Origin: an uncultured Clostridia bacterium
GTDB taxonomy: Bacteria > Bacillota > Clostridia > Christensenellales > CAG-917
Direction: 5' to 3'
Length of the DNA stretch: 64,000 bases
Assembly (NCBI GenBank): GCA_934277645.1
Contig: CAKQUX010000001.1
Span: 310,001 to 374,000, forward strand
Both the position numbers and the translations under genes were made by a program. This document shows, in pieces, positions 15,778 through 24,570 of this stretch. The notes under the pieces were generated by a model, which was given only the letters and a program-made list of their open reading frames with translations, ran no database searches and was not told where the DNA came from. How positions within the stretch are numbered: position 1 is the first letter of the stretch; every line of letters begins with the position of its first letter.

Positions 15778-16476
15778 TTATTCATAGCAAGACAAAAGTT
15801 TTTTTCTTATGCCGGCAAGCGCGTCGTCCGACAACGCTCTTTCGCTTTTAGGCAAAGTTATCTCTATTTCGTCCGCAACGGTAACGGGGCTGTCTTTTAT
15901 CATAACTACTCTGTCAGCCAAAAGCAACGCTTCGTCGATTGCGTGCGTAACGAAAACGACGGTTCGTTTTTCTTCCTCGTACAATTTTAAAAACGTTTTA
16001 ATCAAGCGATTCTTCGTAGACGGGTCAAGCCCTTTGAACGGTTCGTCAAGGAGCAAAACGTCGGACGGATACAAAAACGCCCTTGCTATGTTTACCCTTT
16101 GCACCATACCACCCGAAAGTTCTTTTTTTATTGCCCTTTCCTCGCCCTCCAATTCTACCTTTTTAAGCATATCCTTTACTCTCGCTCTTCGCTCCGCTTT
16201 ATCTTTGACAACACTTTTAAGCACAAGTTCGAGATTTTTTCCTATTGATAAATTCGGCACGAGTCTGTCTTCCTGAAAAATATACGAAATCGTTCCGACG
16301 TCGATTTCACCTTCATAAGGCACAAGATTTGCAAGCGCGTTAAGCAGAGTCGATTTTCCGACGGCAGATTTGCCGAGCAAACAAGTTATTTCATTTTCCT
16401 TAAACTGATAGTTGAAATTGTCAAATATAACCTTGTCGCCGTAAGCCACGTTTAGATTTTTTATAGTTACGTTCAT
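15778..16476 (-). CDS. ABC importer ATPase, SsuB/TauB/ThiZ type
   Basis: This 232-residue ATPase has Walker A 'GKSAVGKST' (about 35-43), ABC signature 'LSGGMVQR' (about 124-131), Walker B 'VLLLDEP' and switch histidine 'FVTHAIDEA'. The pattern matches ATPases of importers for sulfonates, nitrate/cyanate or pyrimidine precursors. It overlaps the permease gene by 4 nt and forms one importer with it and the upstream binding protein. The substrate is not evident from sequence. Confidence 0.9.
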   Translation of the reverse strand: MNVTIKNLNVAYGDKVIFDNFNYQFKENEITCLLGKSAVGKSTLLNALANLVPYEGEIDVGTISYIFQEDRLVPNLSIGKNLELVLKSVVKDKAERRARVKDMLKKVELEGEERAIKKELSGGMVQRVNIARAFLYPSDVLLLDEPFKGLDPSTKNRLIKTFLKLYEEEKRTVVFVTHAIDEALLLADRVVMIKDSPVTVADEIEITLPKSERALSDDALAGIRKKLLSCYE

Positions 16477-17291
16477 CTCACCGCCTCCGTAATTTTAATT
16501 ATAACGGTAAACATCCCTTCTAAAATAAATGACAAAATAACCGCAAACAAAGTAAGTGCCAAAAGCGTCGCAGTGTCGAAATTCAAGTTCGCGCCTCTCA
16601 TCAAAAGACCTATGCTCTTTTTTGTGAGAGCCATAATTTCCGTTGCAATGACGACTTTAACCGTCAAAGATATAACACTTCGCATACTTTCAAGGCAGGG
16701 CTTTGAAATGCTCGGAATATATACGGATTTAACTATATTGAGTTTTGACACTTTAAATGTTTTCGCCATTTTTAAAAGGTTTTCGTCAACGCCTGTTATC
16801 GCTGTGTAAAACGCCGAATACAAAAGCGGAAATGCAATCAAAAAGCCTATTATTACAGGAGCGGAAGAATAATCAACCCATATCAAAATCAGCAAAATAA
16901 CAGCAAGCGTCGGAGCTGCTCTGAGTACCGTTATAATCGGCGAAAGTATCTTGTTGAGCGGTTTTAAAAATGCCGAAAGCGTCGACAGTAAAAATGCTAT
17001 CGCCGCCGAAATCAAAAAACACTCGAGCGTTCTTAAAAAAGTCATTCCACCGTAAACCCAAATCTCCTTGCCGCCTAAAAGTGCAAAATATGCGGTCAAC
17101 GCTTCTTTTGGCGTAGGCAATAAAAGCGGCTTGTTTATTGCCGCCGCCGCTATCGCCCAAACGATAAAAATCAGCGCGACGGAACAAAGCGGATACAACA
17201 CCGCACCGAGAACTTTTTTCGTCGTCTTATTTTTGAAAAACAAAACGAACTTATTTTCGGTTTTCTTATCGCTACTTTTCTCGTCCGTCAT
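16473..17291 (-). CDS. ABC importer permease, SsuC/TauC/ThiX type
   Basis: The 272-residue BPD-type permease has a charged N-terminus and about six membrane helices. The cytoplasmic loop 'KTFKVSKLNIVKSVYIPS' followed by a Pro-rich turn corresponds to the EAA motif that docks the ATPase. Its ATGA overlap with the ATPase gene indicates coupled translation. It is 81 bp downstream of the binding-protein gene. Confidence 0.9.
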   Translation of the reverse strand: MTDEKSSDKKTENKFVLFFKNKTTKKVLGAVLYPLCSVALIFIVWAIAAAAINKPLLLPTPKEALTAYFALLGGKEIWVYGGMTFLRTLECFLISAAIAFLLSTLSAFLKPLNKILSPIITVLRAAPTLAVILLILIWVDYSSAPVIIGFLIAFPLLYSAFYTAITGVDENLLKMAKTFKVSKLNIVKSVYIPSISKPCLESMRSVISLTVKVVIATEIMALTKKSIGLLMRGANLNFDTATLLALTLFAVILSFILEGMFTVIIKITEAVR

Positions 17292-17372
17292 CGCCGATTT
17301 CCTTCTTGACTTTTTCAGATATTTTTCCGATTAAAGCAAAAACTTTATCGTCATAATCTAATTGTTATTATC

Positions 17373-18356
17373 TTAATCGTTATAGTCGAAATAGAAATCG
17401 CTATTCGGAGCTTTAATTCCGAACACTGAAAGATAGCTTTCTATTTCGCTTTTTATGTCGATTGCCCACTTTACGCCGACGTTCGATTTTTCGACCGAAG
17501 CGGCAGGGAAAGTAACGGAGCTTCCGTAACCTTTGAACAATTCGGTAAGTCCTGCTTTGTTTTCATTGTTTGCCAAATATTCAAGGTTGCCGTTCAAGGC
17601 TTTTACCAATGCTTTTACAAAGTTTTTGTCCTTTGCAAGGCTTGCCTTTATCGCAAGAGACGCTTGCGGATAGCTTTCTTCTCCGCCTGTCACTTCGCCC
17701 CAACCTTTTTGAAGGTCGTAAAGTCTGTAAAGACCTTTTGCACCTGCGTTTGTAGATGCAGGTTCGCCGACAACACCATAATTTGCCTTGCCTTGCTTTA
17801 ATGCGGCAATTACTTGTTGACCGTCTGTTACGTAATACATAGCAACCTTTCCGCTGACAGCTTTATCGCTGTTTACGACAGCGTCATCGCCGAGTTTCGC
17901 TTTCAAAATCTTTTCAAACACAAGTTGCGGAGTATTGTTTTCGCCGATAGAATAAACGACCGTGCCTTTAAGTTTTTCAATGCTGAAATCGTCGTCCGCG
18001 CCGCCGATTAAATACAACACGCCGAAAATGTTCGACGTCACGATTTTGTAATCTGCGCCCTTGTTATAAAGTCCGACGATTGCGTTTGTAGGCATAACTG
18101 CAATATCCGCCTTTTCGCCCGTTATTTCACTGCCGATAAGGTTTGACGAAACTACGTTAAAATCGAGCTTATATCCGCCGACCTTTTCTTTGTTTGCCAT
18201 AAGGCTTGCCATGGCAAGAAGCGGAGTTCCGTCAGGCAAAGCTACTCTCAAAGTCTTTTCACTGCCGCCTTCATCATTGCAAGCAGTCAAAACCGAAACC
18301 ATTGCCACAAGCATAACCACGGCAACGATTAAAACTAAAATCCTTTTTGTTTTCAT
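17373..18356 (-). CDS. ABC importer substrate-binding lipoprotein (NMT1/SsuA-like)
   Basis: A lipoprotein signal ('RILVLIVAVVMLVAMVSVL' then the lipobox 'LTAC') precedes a type-II binding-protein domain: 'TLRVALPDGTPLLAMASLM', 'GEKADIAVMPTNAIVGLYNK' and 'KLKGTVVYSIG'. This is the NMT1/THI5/SsuA-like fold used for sulfonates, thiamine precursors, nitrate and others. The 327-residue length is normal. The ligand cannot be read from the sequence. It is preceded by the TM1266-family gene with a 9-nt gap, so the four genes form one transcript controlled by the leader at 18651-18747. Confidence 0.9.
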   Translation of the reverse strand: MKTKRILVLIVAVVMLVAMVSVLTACNDEGGSEKTLRVALPDGTPLLAMASLMANKEKVGGYKLDFNVVSSNLIGSEITGEKADIAVMPTNAIVGLYNKGADYKIVTSNIFGVLYLIGGADDDFSIEKLKGTVVYSIGENNTPQLVFEKILKAKLGDDAVVNSDKAVSGKVAMYYVTDGQQVIAALKQGKANYGVVGEPASTNAGAKGLYRLYDLQKGWGEVTGGEESYPQASLAIKASLAKDKNFVKALVKALNGNLEYLANNENKAGLTELFKGYGSSVTFPAASVEKSNVGVKWAIDIKSEIESYLSVFGIKAPNSDFYFDYND

Positions 18357-18365
18357 AAACGCCTC

Positions 18366-18620
18366 CTAATTTTTCTCATCTGTTTCAAAGCTGGTCAAAG
18401 CCGATTTGACCGAAAGCTGAGGAAACTTTCCGAGTTTTCCGCTAAGTGCGGAGATTCTTTCAACCGAGCCTTCCACAATAAGGCTGATTGCGCTCATTCC
18501 GTTTCTCGGAACGCCCATTCTGCCGATTATAACGTCAGAATATTCGCTAAGCAATTTTTGCATCTCGATGCTTACGCTTTTGTCGCCTTTAACGACAATC
18601 CCAATAACTCCTACTCTCAT
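18366..18620 (-). CDS. TM1266/HydSR-type ACT-like regulator
   Basis: This 84-residue protein resembles the NikR C-terminal/ACT-like fold of TM1266 ('iron-only hydrogenase system regulator' family): 'MRVGVIGIVVKGDKSVS', 'DVIIGRMGVP', 'MSAISLIVEGS', and the conserved 'ALSGKLGKFPQLSVKSAL'. Start ATG 18620 has AAAGGAGG directly upstream; the longer frame has no support. There is no DNA-binding domain, so it may sense a ligand and act through a partner. No hydrogenase gene is in the window. Its position as first gene of an ABC-importer operon with an attenuator-like leader suggests a link with uptake of a metabolite. Confidence 0.85.
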   Translation of the reverse strand: MRVGVIGIVVKGDKSVSIEMQKLLSEYSDVIIGRMGVPRNGMSAISLIVEGSVERISALSGKLGKFPQLSVKSALTSFETDEKN

Positions 18621-18650
18621 CCTACCTCCTTTTAGTATCGGCGTTAGGCA

Positions 18651-18676
18651 ATAAAAAATGCCATCTGTCGATGGCA
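18651..18676 (-). terminator. Intrinsic terminator in the leader of the TM1266-ABC operon
   Basis: Minus strand: TGCCATC, 4-nt loop GACA, GATGGCA (18659-18676), then six T residues. It is located after the promoter but before the first gene, so it is an attenuator rather than an operon-end terminator. Confidence 0.85.
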
Positions 18677-18684
18677 AAATTCTT

Positions 18685-18711
18685 CTAAATACATTTAATA
18701 TTTATCGCCAT
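18685..18711 (-). CDS. Possible leader peptide, 8 residues
   Basis: A GGAGAG ribosome binding site (18716-18721) precedes an ATG that opens the short frame MAINIKCI-stop. The ATG lies inside the antiterminator element, so a ribosome loading here would cover that element and favour the terminator. The codons are not dominated by one amino acid, so classical amino-acid attenuation is not indicated. It may be a chance frame. Confidence 0.35.
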   Translation of the reverse strand: MAINIKCI

Positions 18712-18752
18712 CTTACTCTCCGTGAACACATCGATACAGATTTTCTAACTTG

Positions 18753-18781
18753 ATATTAACATAGATTGCACCCCTTGGCAA
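18753..18781 (-). promoter_or_regulatory. Promoter of the TM1266-ABC operon
   Basis: Minus-strand -35 TTGCCA (18776-18781), 17-bp spacer and -10 TAATAT (18753-18758). Confidence 0.75.
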
Positions 18782-19048
18782 TCGTTTGACGTAAATTTGT
18801 TTTGTTTATTTCGTTTCGTTTTTATTACTTTTCGTATCGCTCATTTAATCGAATAGCTTCTTTTAGATTCTTTAATCGGGTACTTTTTTATAACGTCACG
18901 CAACGTTTAACCGGATTTTCATAAGCGGTCAAAGTTTGTAATTCGGCTCTTTTTCGTCCACTTTTTTTATTATGCTATTTCTCTTTTAAATCGTCATAAA
19001 ACAAATCGGCTTTTCGTTCTTAAATTTTCTTAGTCAATAACTCCAAAT
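18782..19048. other. Intergenic region without recognised content
   Basis: This AT-rich stretch lies between the exporter lipoprotein's stop and the TM1266-operon promoter. I see no open frame with a ribosome binding site, no terminator for the upstream gene and no RNA gene. Confidence 0.5.
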
Positions 19049-20866
19049 TTATTTCAGTATTCCGACAAATTTCAAAATAAATTCAACGTTAGCTTTTTTA
19101 TACAAGTCTTGAAGCTCGGCAAATTTGGCGTCCATTTCTTTCAAAGGTTTCGTTCCGACTTCATTAAACAAATCGCCTATCTTATCATAAATCGATTTCA
19201 TCGTTTGACCGTCAGCCTTTGCCTCAAAAAACTCTTTCGTCAAAAACTTTAACGCATCGCCTATCCATTCGTTTGCGGTGTTTGCAATGTCGGCAAATGC
19301 CAAATCGGCGGCAGAAACAATCGTCTTCGCCCACTCGTAAACGGTTTTTACGGTAGGGTTTCCGCCTTCGTCCACAAGTTCATCACACTTTTTAAGCAAC
19401 TCTCTGCCGACTTTATTTTTATTTATGGCATCGTCTAAAACATACTCTTTAACTCTTTTAAGCCAAGTTATTTCCGTCGTAATCGCATCGGTGACTTTTA
19501 TCGAAGAATTGAGTTTCGCACGCAAATCAAAAGCTATTACGTTAGAAAAATAATTCTGTCTGACAAGCGAAAACAGCATTAGCGAAGAAAGAGTTTTCTG
19601 TTTATCGGTCGAAATAAAGTCGCTCACGTTGCCGCCGAACTTAAAGCCCGCCTCGCCGAGAACAGAGCCAATCGCATACCACGCATAGCCTATCTTAGCT
19701 ACGTCACCCTTTATGTCACTCGCTAAGGCTCCGATTTTGTTTTCTATTTCCGTTTGCGAAAGACTTTCGTTTAATGCTTTCAAAATCTTACCCACAACAA
19801 AGGCGTAGTTTTCAGTAGGATAATCTCCGTACAAAACCGAAACGACACATTCCGTCAATGCCTTATCCACACAGCCACTTACAGGCGAAATCAAATATTT
19901 CGCAAGCGGAACATAATCTATTAAAGTGTTAGAAACGCTGACGAATCGCACGACAAGACTAAGTACGCTGTCGTTTGTATAAATATCCTTAAAAGAGTTT
20001 TCTAACATTTCAAGCGAATCACCTAACGACTGAATTTTTTCCGCAGTCAGTTTTTCGGAAAACGAACTTACCGCGCCGATTATACTTTTGACGTAAGTAT
20101 AAATCTCATCAACGGTTTTAGAACTCAAATCGTCAAACTTTACGTCGTTCTCGAATCCTAAAATAGACTTTATATCAAGCGAGGAACGCATATCGACGAC
20201 AAACTCGATAATCGTTTGAAAGTCTTTTTGCGACGCATTCACGGACGAAACTATTTCATCCTTTTGTTCGTTTACGACAAGCAAACCGTTTTGCAAAACT
20301 TGCAAGTCGCCGATGACTTCGTTAAACTCGGTCACCTTGTCGGACGAAACCGTAACGCTTAGATTATCGCGTCTTGTGACTAACTCTTTAATTTTCTTTT
20401 CGGTCAAAGAATATCCGTTTTTTATCCACTCTTTTAATACTTCGGTCGCAACGCTCGCATAGTCTGCACCCGTAAAACCGATATTGTCGAAAACAGCCAC
20501 AAACTTTCCCGAATCGAATTTTTCGCTTCTCAGAATCCTTTTGAGTTCGTCGTTCGTTTTAAGCTCGTCGGCAAGCGATTTGATTTTTTGCACTCTCACG
20601 CTTGAAGAATACAAAGCGTTTGCGTATGCGTCGGTCAAGCCCTTTTGCCATCTGTAATGTGCTTCGTTAGGCAAAGCTTTTATCTCGCTATCGGTCATCG
20701 AATAACGCCAACCGTCATAACACGCGCTCATAAAACCGTTTTTAAAATCGTCAGTCGCAAGTTCTCTCTCGCTTTTTGTTCCGCCCTTATCGTTGCACGC
20801 AAAAAGACAGCACGCCGTAAGCGCAACCGTTAAAACGACTATTAAAATTGCGATTGATTTTTTCAT
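19049..20866 (-). CDS. Large lipoprotein partner of an ABC exporter
   Basis: The start (ATG 20866) gives a lipoprotein signal, 'MKKSIAILIVVLTVALTACC', with the lipobox ending 'LFAC'. The mature part of about 580 residues is helical, charged and without recognised domains; it has a conserved-looking early segment 'GFMSACYDGWRYSMTDSEI'. An in-frame GTG two codons earlier is the less likely start. It follows the FtsX-type permease by 113 bp in the same direction and probably works with that ABC system at the cell surface. I do not recognise the family. Confidence 0.75.
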   Translation of the reverse strand: MKKSIAILIVVLTVALTACCLFACNDKGGTKSERELATDDFKNGFMSACYDGWRYSMTDSEIKALPNEAHYRWQKGLTDAYANALYSSSVRVQKIKSLADELKTNDELKRILRSEKFDSGKFVAVFDNIGFTGADYASVATEVLKEWIKNGYSLTEKKIKELVTRRDNLSVTVSSDKVTEFNEVIGDLQVLQNGLLVVNEQKDEIVSSVNASQKDFQTIIEFVVDMRSSLDIKSILGFENDVKFDDLSSKTVDEIYTYVKSIIGAVSSFSEKLTAEKIQSLGDSLEMLENSFKDIYTNDSVLSLVVRFVSVSNTLIDYVPLAKYLISPVSGCVDKALTECVVSVLYGDYPTENYAFVVGKILKALNESLSQTEIENKIGALASDIKGDVAKIGYAWYAIGSVLGEAGFKFGGNVSDFISTDKQKTLSSLMLFSLVRQNYFSNVIAFDLRAKLNSSIKVTDAITTEITWLKRVKEYVLDDAINKNKVGRELLKKCDELVDEGGNPTVKTVYEWAKTIVSAADLAFADIANTANEWIGDALKFLTKEFFEAKADGQTMKSIYDKIGDLFNEVGTKPLKEMDAKFAELQDLYKKANVEFILKFVGILK

Positions 20867-20979
20867 AAGCACATCTTACTATAATTATTTTTGTTTTGCA
20901 ATAGTCACTTGTTTTGCAATAGCCCATAAAGCAAAATGAACTTGCATTGCTTTCATAGTACCTTGCTTTCGATAGTAGC

Positions 20980-23409
20980 TTATTCTTTGCTTACGCCTTT
21001 TATTTTATATCCGCGGTTAAAGCAAAGAATGAACGGCAAAAGCGAATAGATAAGGCAAACGACGCCACTCACCGTAAATGTGACCCACGCCACGTAGTAA
21101 AATTCAAAGTAAAGCTCGAATAGCAACAATGCGTAAATAAGGCTTGCTATATGCAAAGCACTGAACGCTACCGCAATCACAAACGCAACGGCGGCAACTA
21201 TTGTATGTTCAAGCCACTCAGACAACAACATATCCTTTTTTTGCATACCTAAAAGCATAAGCTGTGAGCGCTCGTTTTTCTTTGTTCCCCTTGCTATAAA
21301 TACGTTGACTATGACGCTTGCCATCATAGCAAGCAAAAACATAATCGAAAGGTAGCCGATAAGGTTGAAAATCTTATCGAACGACTCCGACTCCCAACTG
21401 AAAGTTTTTAAAGCCGTCAAAACAAACAGGTTTTTAGAGCTGAACTCGGTTTGCATCTCTTTTGCAACGGCGTCAGCATTTTCCGCGCTGACAACGATTG
21501 TATCGAAACTGCTCGTGTTTAAGGCGTTTGAAAGAGTCTGACGCCCCACAACGAGATACGCTCCGCCGAAAAGTTCTTGCCTTACAATTCCGCCGACCGT
21601 GAAAGTGGCGGTTTTGTCCTCATATTTAAGTTTCACACTATCGCCCACGCTAAGTCCGTGCAGTACGCTGTATGCATAATCGATAAGGCAATAGCCCTCG
21701 TCCAATTTTTCCGAGCACGTTTTTTTGTCGGTTATAAACCTGAAATCTATAATATCGAACACGTCGTCCACGGCAATCACGTTCACCGACTTTTTAAGTC
21801 CCTTAAATTCCGCGTCGCCTTTTAACCACAACGCCTTGCTCGCCTTTTCCACACCCTTTACCGCACTTATATCGTCAAAGTCCGTCGCGGTTGAAGATAC
21901 GTTTGTGACAAAAATCAAGTCAGCGTAATCGTTTTTGAAATCCGAGAACACTGCTTTCGTGACAGTCCAGGCAAGAGTAAGCAACACGCCGACCGTGACG
22001 CCGAGCGTCAAAAGTCTTGCTCCCCTTTTCGTCGACTTGTTTTCAAGCCCTTTTGCCGCAACGTAAACGTCAGGATTTTTAGACCTATTAAGACCTTTTG
22101 AAATTCCCTTCAAAATCAGCGGAGCGATAAGGCATGCGCATATCGCAATCATAGCGACGTTCAACAAGCCAAAAACGCCCCTGACCGTTGGCATAGGCGC
22201 AAGCGCCATAACTAGCGAATTTAAAACCACCAGCAGAGCCGAAACCGCCGCCGAAATAACCGTAGCAACGTTCTTTTGGCTTTTTTGCAGAACGAGATTT
22301 TCTCTCGAACTCTTTTTGCGCGCCATAAAATACGGAATAAAACCTGCCCCGAATGAAATTGCGAAAACAAGAATTCCGCTTAAAATCAGATATAATGCGT
22401 TTACGCCAAATACAGCTGACGAAATCGTAAGTTTCAGCAAAAGATACAGACCGAGCGGCGCAAGGCACAATCCTAAAATCAACCCGACAAGCGATATAAA
22501 TCCGTTTTCTAAAGCGAACAAAGAAACAAGTTGCTTTTTCGTTGCGCCGACCGTGGTCAATTTGGAAATTAAAATTCTCTTTTCTTCCGCAGACAGCGTT
22601 TGCAAAACGACAAGCGCCCCCACAAGCAAAACAGCAACCGCTACGCCGCCGATAATGACCGTCGCGCCGTATGATTCGCTTTGTTGAGCAACGTACTCAA
22701 GGTCAAGAGATTGCTTCACCGTCATTTTCGAATACGTTTCGACCGCTTTAATGTTCTTTATAAGTTTATCGACGCTGTAACCGCTTTCGGCTTTAACGTA
22801 AATTCTGTTGCAAATTCCGCCGACAGATACGCCGATAAGTCTTGCCATTCCGCCTGCATTGTGACCTAAAACTTTATACGGACTGTCACTTGCAAAGTAG
22901 CCCGTGTTTTCGCAAATAGCGGCAACGTAAAATTTGTTACTTCTGTTAAACACCGAAATTTCAAGTTCGTCGCCGAGTTTTACATTAGCTTTTTTTGCCA
23001 TAGCCACGCTTATAGCTACGTTTTCACGAATTGCAGTAAGGTCTTCGATCGAGCCTTCGACTATATCGAAGTCGTTGAGTTTTAAAAAGTCGTCGCTGTC
23101 CATTCCGACGATACTAAGATACTCTCCCTTAGTTTCGCCGTAAAAATTCAACGTGCCGACCGCAAAAGAAACGCCCTCTACGTTTTCGAGTTCGGCGGTC
23201 GAAGATATTTTCGCGCCGTCCGATTTCGGCGTTATAGTTATATCGCTGATTCCCGAATCCGCGCTGTCCGTTTTTACGAGATAATCATTGACCGCACCGT
23301 TAAACGAGAAAATACAAAACAAAACCACGATTGAAATCATAATTGCGACAATCATTCCAATCGTTTTTCCGATTTTATCTTTTAAGTTTTTAAGTGCGAG
23401 ATTAAACAT
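20980..23409 (-). CDS. FtsX/MacB-type ABC permease
   Basis: The 809-residue permease has an N-terminal membrane helix after 'MFNLALKNLKDKIGKTIGM', a large extracytoplasmic MacB-like domain ('SVAMAKKANVKLGDELEI'), a first FtsX domain of three helices ('KRILISKLTTVGATKKQL'), a central pair of helices, a second extracytoplasmic domain and a second FtsX domain ('RSQLMLLGMQKKDMLLSEW'). This is the layout of mechanotransmitter or lipoprotein-type ABC systems rather than a classic channel. Its ATPase is encoded upstream, 229 bp away, and a lipoprotein downstream. Confidence 0.92.
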   Translation of the reverse strand: MFNLALKNLKDKIGKTIGMIVAIMISIVVLFCIFSFNGAVNDYLVKTDSADSGISDITITPKSDGAKISSTAELENVEGVSFAVGTLNFYGETKGEYLSIVGMDSDDFLKLNDFDIVEGSIEDLTAIRENVAISVAMAKKANVKLGDELEISVFNRSNKFYVAAICENTGYFASDSPYKVLGHNAGGMARLIGVSVGGICNRIYVKAESGYSVDKLIKNIKAVETYSKMTVKQSLDLEYVAQQSESYGATVIIGGVAVAVLLVGALVVLQTLSAEEKRILISKLTTVGATKKQLVSLFALENGFISLVGLILGLCLAPLGLYLLLKLTISSAVFGVNALYLILSGILVFAISFGAGFIPYFMARKKSSRENLVLQKSQKNVATVISAAVSALLVVLNSLVMALAPMPTVRGVFGLLNVAMIAICACLIAPLILKGISKGLNRSKNPDVYVAAKGLENKSTKRGARLLTLGVTVGVLLTLAWTVTKAVFSDFKNDYADLIFVTNVSSTATDFDDISAVKGVEKASKALWLKGDAEFKGLKKSVNVIAVDDVFDIIDFRFITDKKTCSEKLDEGYCLIDYAYSVLHGLSVGDSVKLKYEDKTATFTVGGIVRQELFGGAYLVVGRQTLSNALNTSSFDTIVVSAENADAVAKEMQTEFSSKNLFVLTALKTFSWESESFDKIFNLIGYLSIMFLLAMMASVIVNVFIARGTKKNERSQLMLLGMQKKDMLLSEWLEHTIVAAVAFVIAVAFSALHIASLIYALLLFELYFEFYYVAWVTFTVSGVVCLIYSLLPFILCFNRGYKIKGVSKE

Positions 23410-23478
23410 AAAAGTTTGTATTCCTTGCCAAACGGCATTTCAAGCGGCTAAGTAAATTCCGCAAATTTATGTGGCGTG

Positions 23479-23496
23479 GCGGCTAAGCATAGCCGC
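23479..23496. repeat. Hairpin in the ATPase-permease gap
   Basis: A perfect 7-bp stem GCGGCTA/TAGCCGC with a 4-nt loop lies between the ATPase and permease genes. It has no T-run and may stabilise or separate the two messages. Confidence 0.45.
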
Positions 23497-23610
23497 ACAT
23501 AGTTTCAAATCGAATTTAAAACTAAAACGAGTTCAAAACTCTTTTCGCCCGTCTTTGCCTGTTATTAGCCAATGTCTTGCCCTTTTAATCGCTATTGGTC
23601 ACTTAACGTT

Positions 23611-23638
23611 TTTCAGCCCTTATTTTTCAGCCCTTATT
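23611..23638. repeat. Perfect 14-bp tandem duplication
   Basis: TTTCAGCCCTTATT occurs twice head to tail (23611-23624 and 23625-23638), directly next to the ATPase stop codon. It looks like a recent replication-slippage event. Confidence 0.85.
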
Positions 23639-24334
23639 TTAGTTTTCCTTTTCGACCAAACCGTCTTTAATCATAATTTTTCTCGAAGCGTATTCCGCGT
23701 GAGCGGCAGAGTGCGTAACCATTATGAGCGCCACCGAACGAGTCTTGTTTATGTCCTTTAAAAGTTCCATAACCTGCGTACCCATTTTAGCGTCAAGACT
23801 ACCCGTCGGTTCGTCAAGAAAAATAAGTTCGGGATTTGTTATGAGCGCGCGGCAAAGCGCCACTCTTTGCTGTTCACCACCCGACAACTGTTTCGGATAG
23901 CGTTTAATACAGTCTTTGATTTGAAGATACTCTATGAGTTCTTCAAAAGTCTGCCTGTATTCTTTGACGTCCTGCTTATCCAGCCTAAGCGGCAAAAATA
24001 TGTTCTCTTCCGCCGTAAGATTTCCGATAAGGTTGTCGAACTGATACACAAACGAAAAACCGTGACGACGCAAAGCCGCAATCTCTTCGTCGGATATTTT
24101 GCCGAGTTCCTTTCCGAGCAAAGTTACGCTTCCCTCGGTCGGAGTTTCGATTCCCGACAGCAAGTATAAAAGCGTCGACTTGCCGCTGCCCGATTCACCG
24201 AGAATCGCCGCAAATTCGCCCTTATAAAACTCGATATCGATTCCCCTTATGACAGGCGTTTCGACGTCGCCGAAATATGTCTTCTTCAAATTCGACGCGG
24301 AAAGTATCACGTTTCTGGTTTCGTTAGTATCCAT
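23639..24334 (-). CDS. ABC exporter ATPase, MacB/LolD type
   Basis: The 231-residue ATPase has Walker A 'GESGSGKST' (about 46-54), a Q-loop in 'FVYQFDNLIG', signature 'LSGGEQQRVALCRAL' (about 146-160), Walker B 'LIFLDEPTGSLD' and the switch 'MVTHSAAHAEYASR'. These are typical of the LolD/MacB/FtsE family that partners FtsX-type permeases. It is the first gene of an operon with the permease and the large lipoprotein. Confidence 0.93.
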   Translation of the reverse strand: MDTNETRNVILSASNLKKTYFGDVETPVIRGIDIEFYKGEFAAILGESGSGKSTLLYLLSGIETPTEGSVTLLGKELGKISDEEIAALRRHGFSFVYQFDNLIGNLTAEENIFLPLRLDKQDVKEYRQTFEELIEYLQIKDCIKRYPKQLSGGEQQRVALCRALITNPELIFLDEPTGSLDAKMGTQVMELLKDINKTRSVALIMVTHSAAHAEYASRKIMIKDGLVEKEN

Positions 24335-24357
24335 AAATCACCTTTTTATATATAAAC

Positions 24358-24385
24358 ATTATACACTATATTTATAAATAAACAA
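24358..24385 (-). promoter_or_regulatory. Promoter of the ABC exporter operon
   Basis: Minus-strand -35 TTGTTT (24380-24385), 16-bp spacer and -10 TATAAT (24358-24363). It is followed by an AAGGTGA ribosome binding site before the ATPase start. Confidence 0.7.
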
Positions 24386-24471
24386 ATTATTTTTTTAATT
24401 TCATTTATTAACACGGGTTTTGCCCAAATATACCCAAAAACCACACTTGTTTATTTTTTTGCTTTCTCGAC

Positions 24472-24500
24472 TTGAAAGATTTCCAATTTAATAGTAAAAT
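24472..24500 (+). promoter_or_regulatory. Promoter of the lipase-like lipoprotein
   Basis: Plus-strand -35 TTGAAA (24472-24477), 17-bp spacer and -10 TAAAAT (24495-24500). The ribosome binding site AGAGGT is at 24561-24566. Confidence 0.7.
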
Positions 24501-24570
24501 TAAAAAATAATCTGCTTTTCAGACGATTGAAACTTTTCAAACACATTATGATTAAAAATCAGAGGTAATT

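Larger units (their letters stand above)
18651..18747 (-). promoter_or_regulatory. Attenuator-like leader RNA with mutually exclusive hairpins
   Basis: About 125 nt separate the predicted transcription start from the TM1266 gene. A GATGGC element (minus strand, 18707-18712) can pair with the GCCATC that forms the 5' arm of the terminator (18670-18675), so antiterminator and terminator are alternatives. I do not recognise a known riboswitch class in it. Confidence 0.65.

Noticed and set aside
18753..18781. TPP riboswitch suggested by GGGGTGC near the importer operon
   Set aside because: The motif lies between the -35 and -10 boxes, so it is not transcribed, and the other conserved TPP elements are absent.
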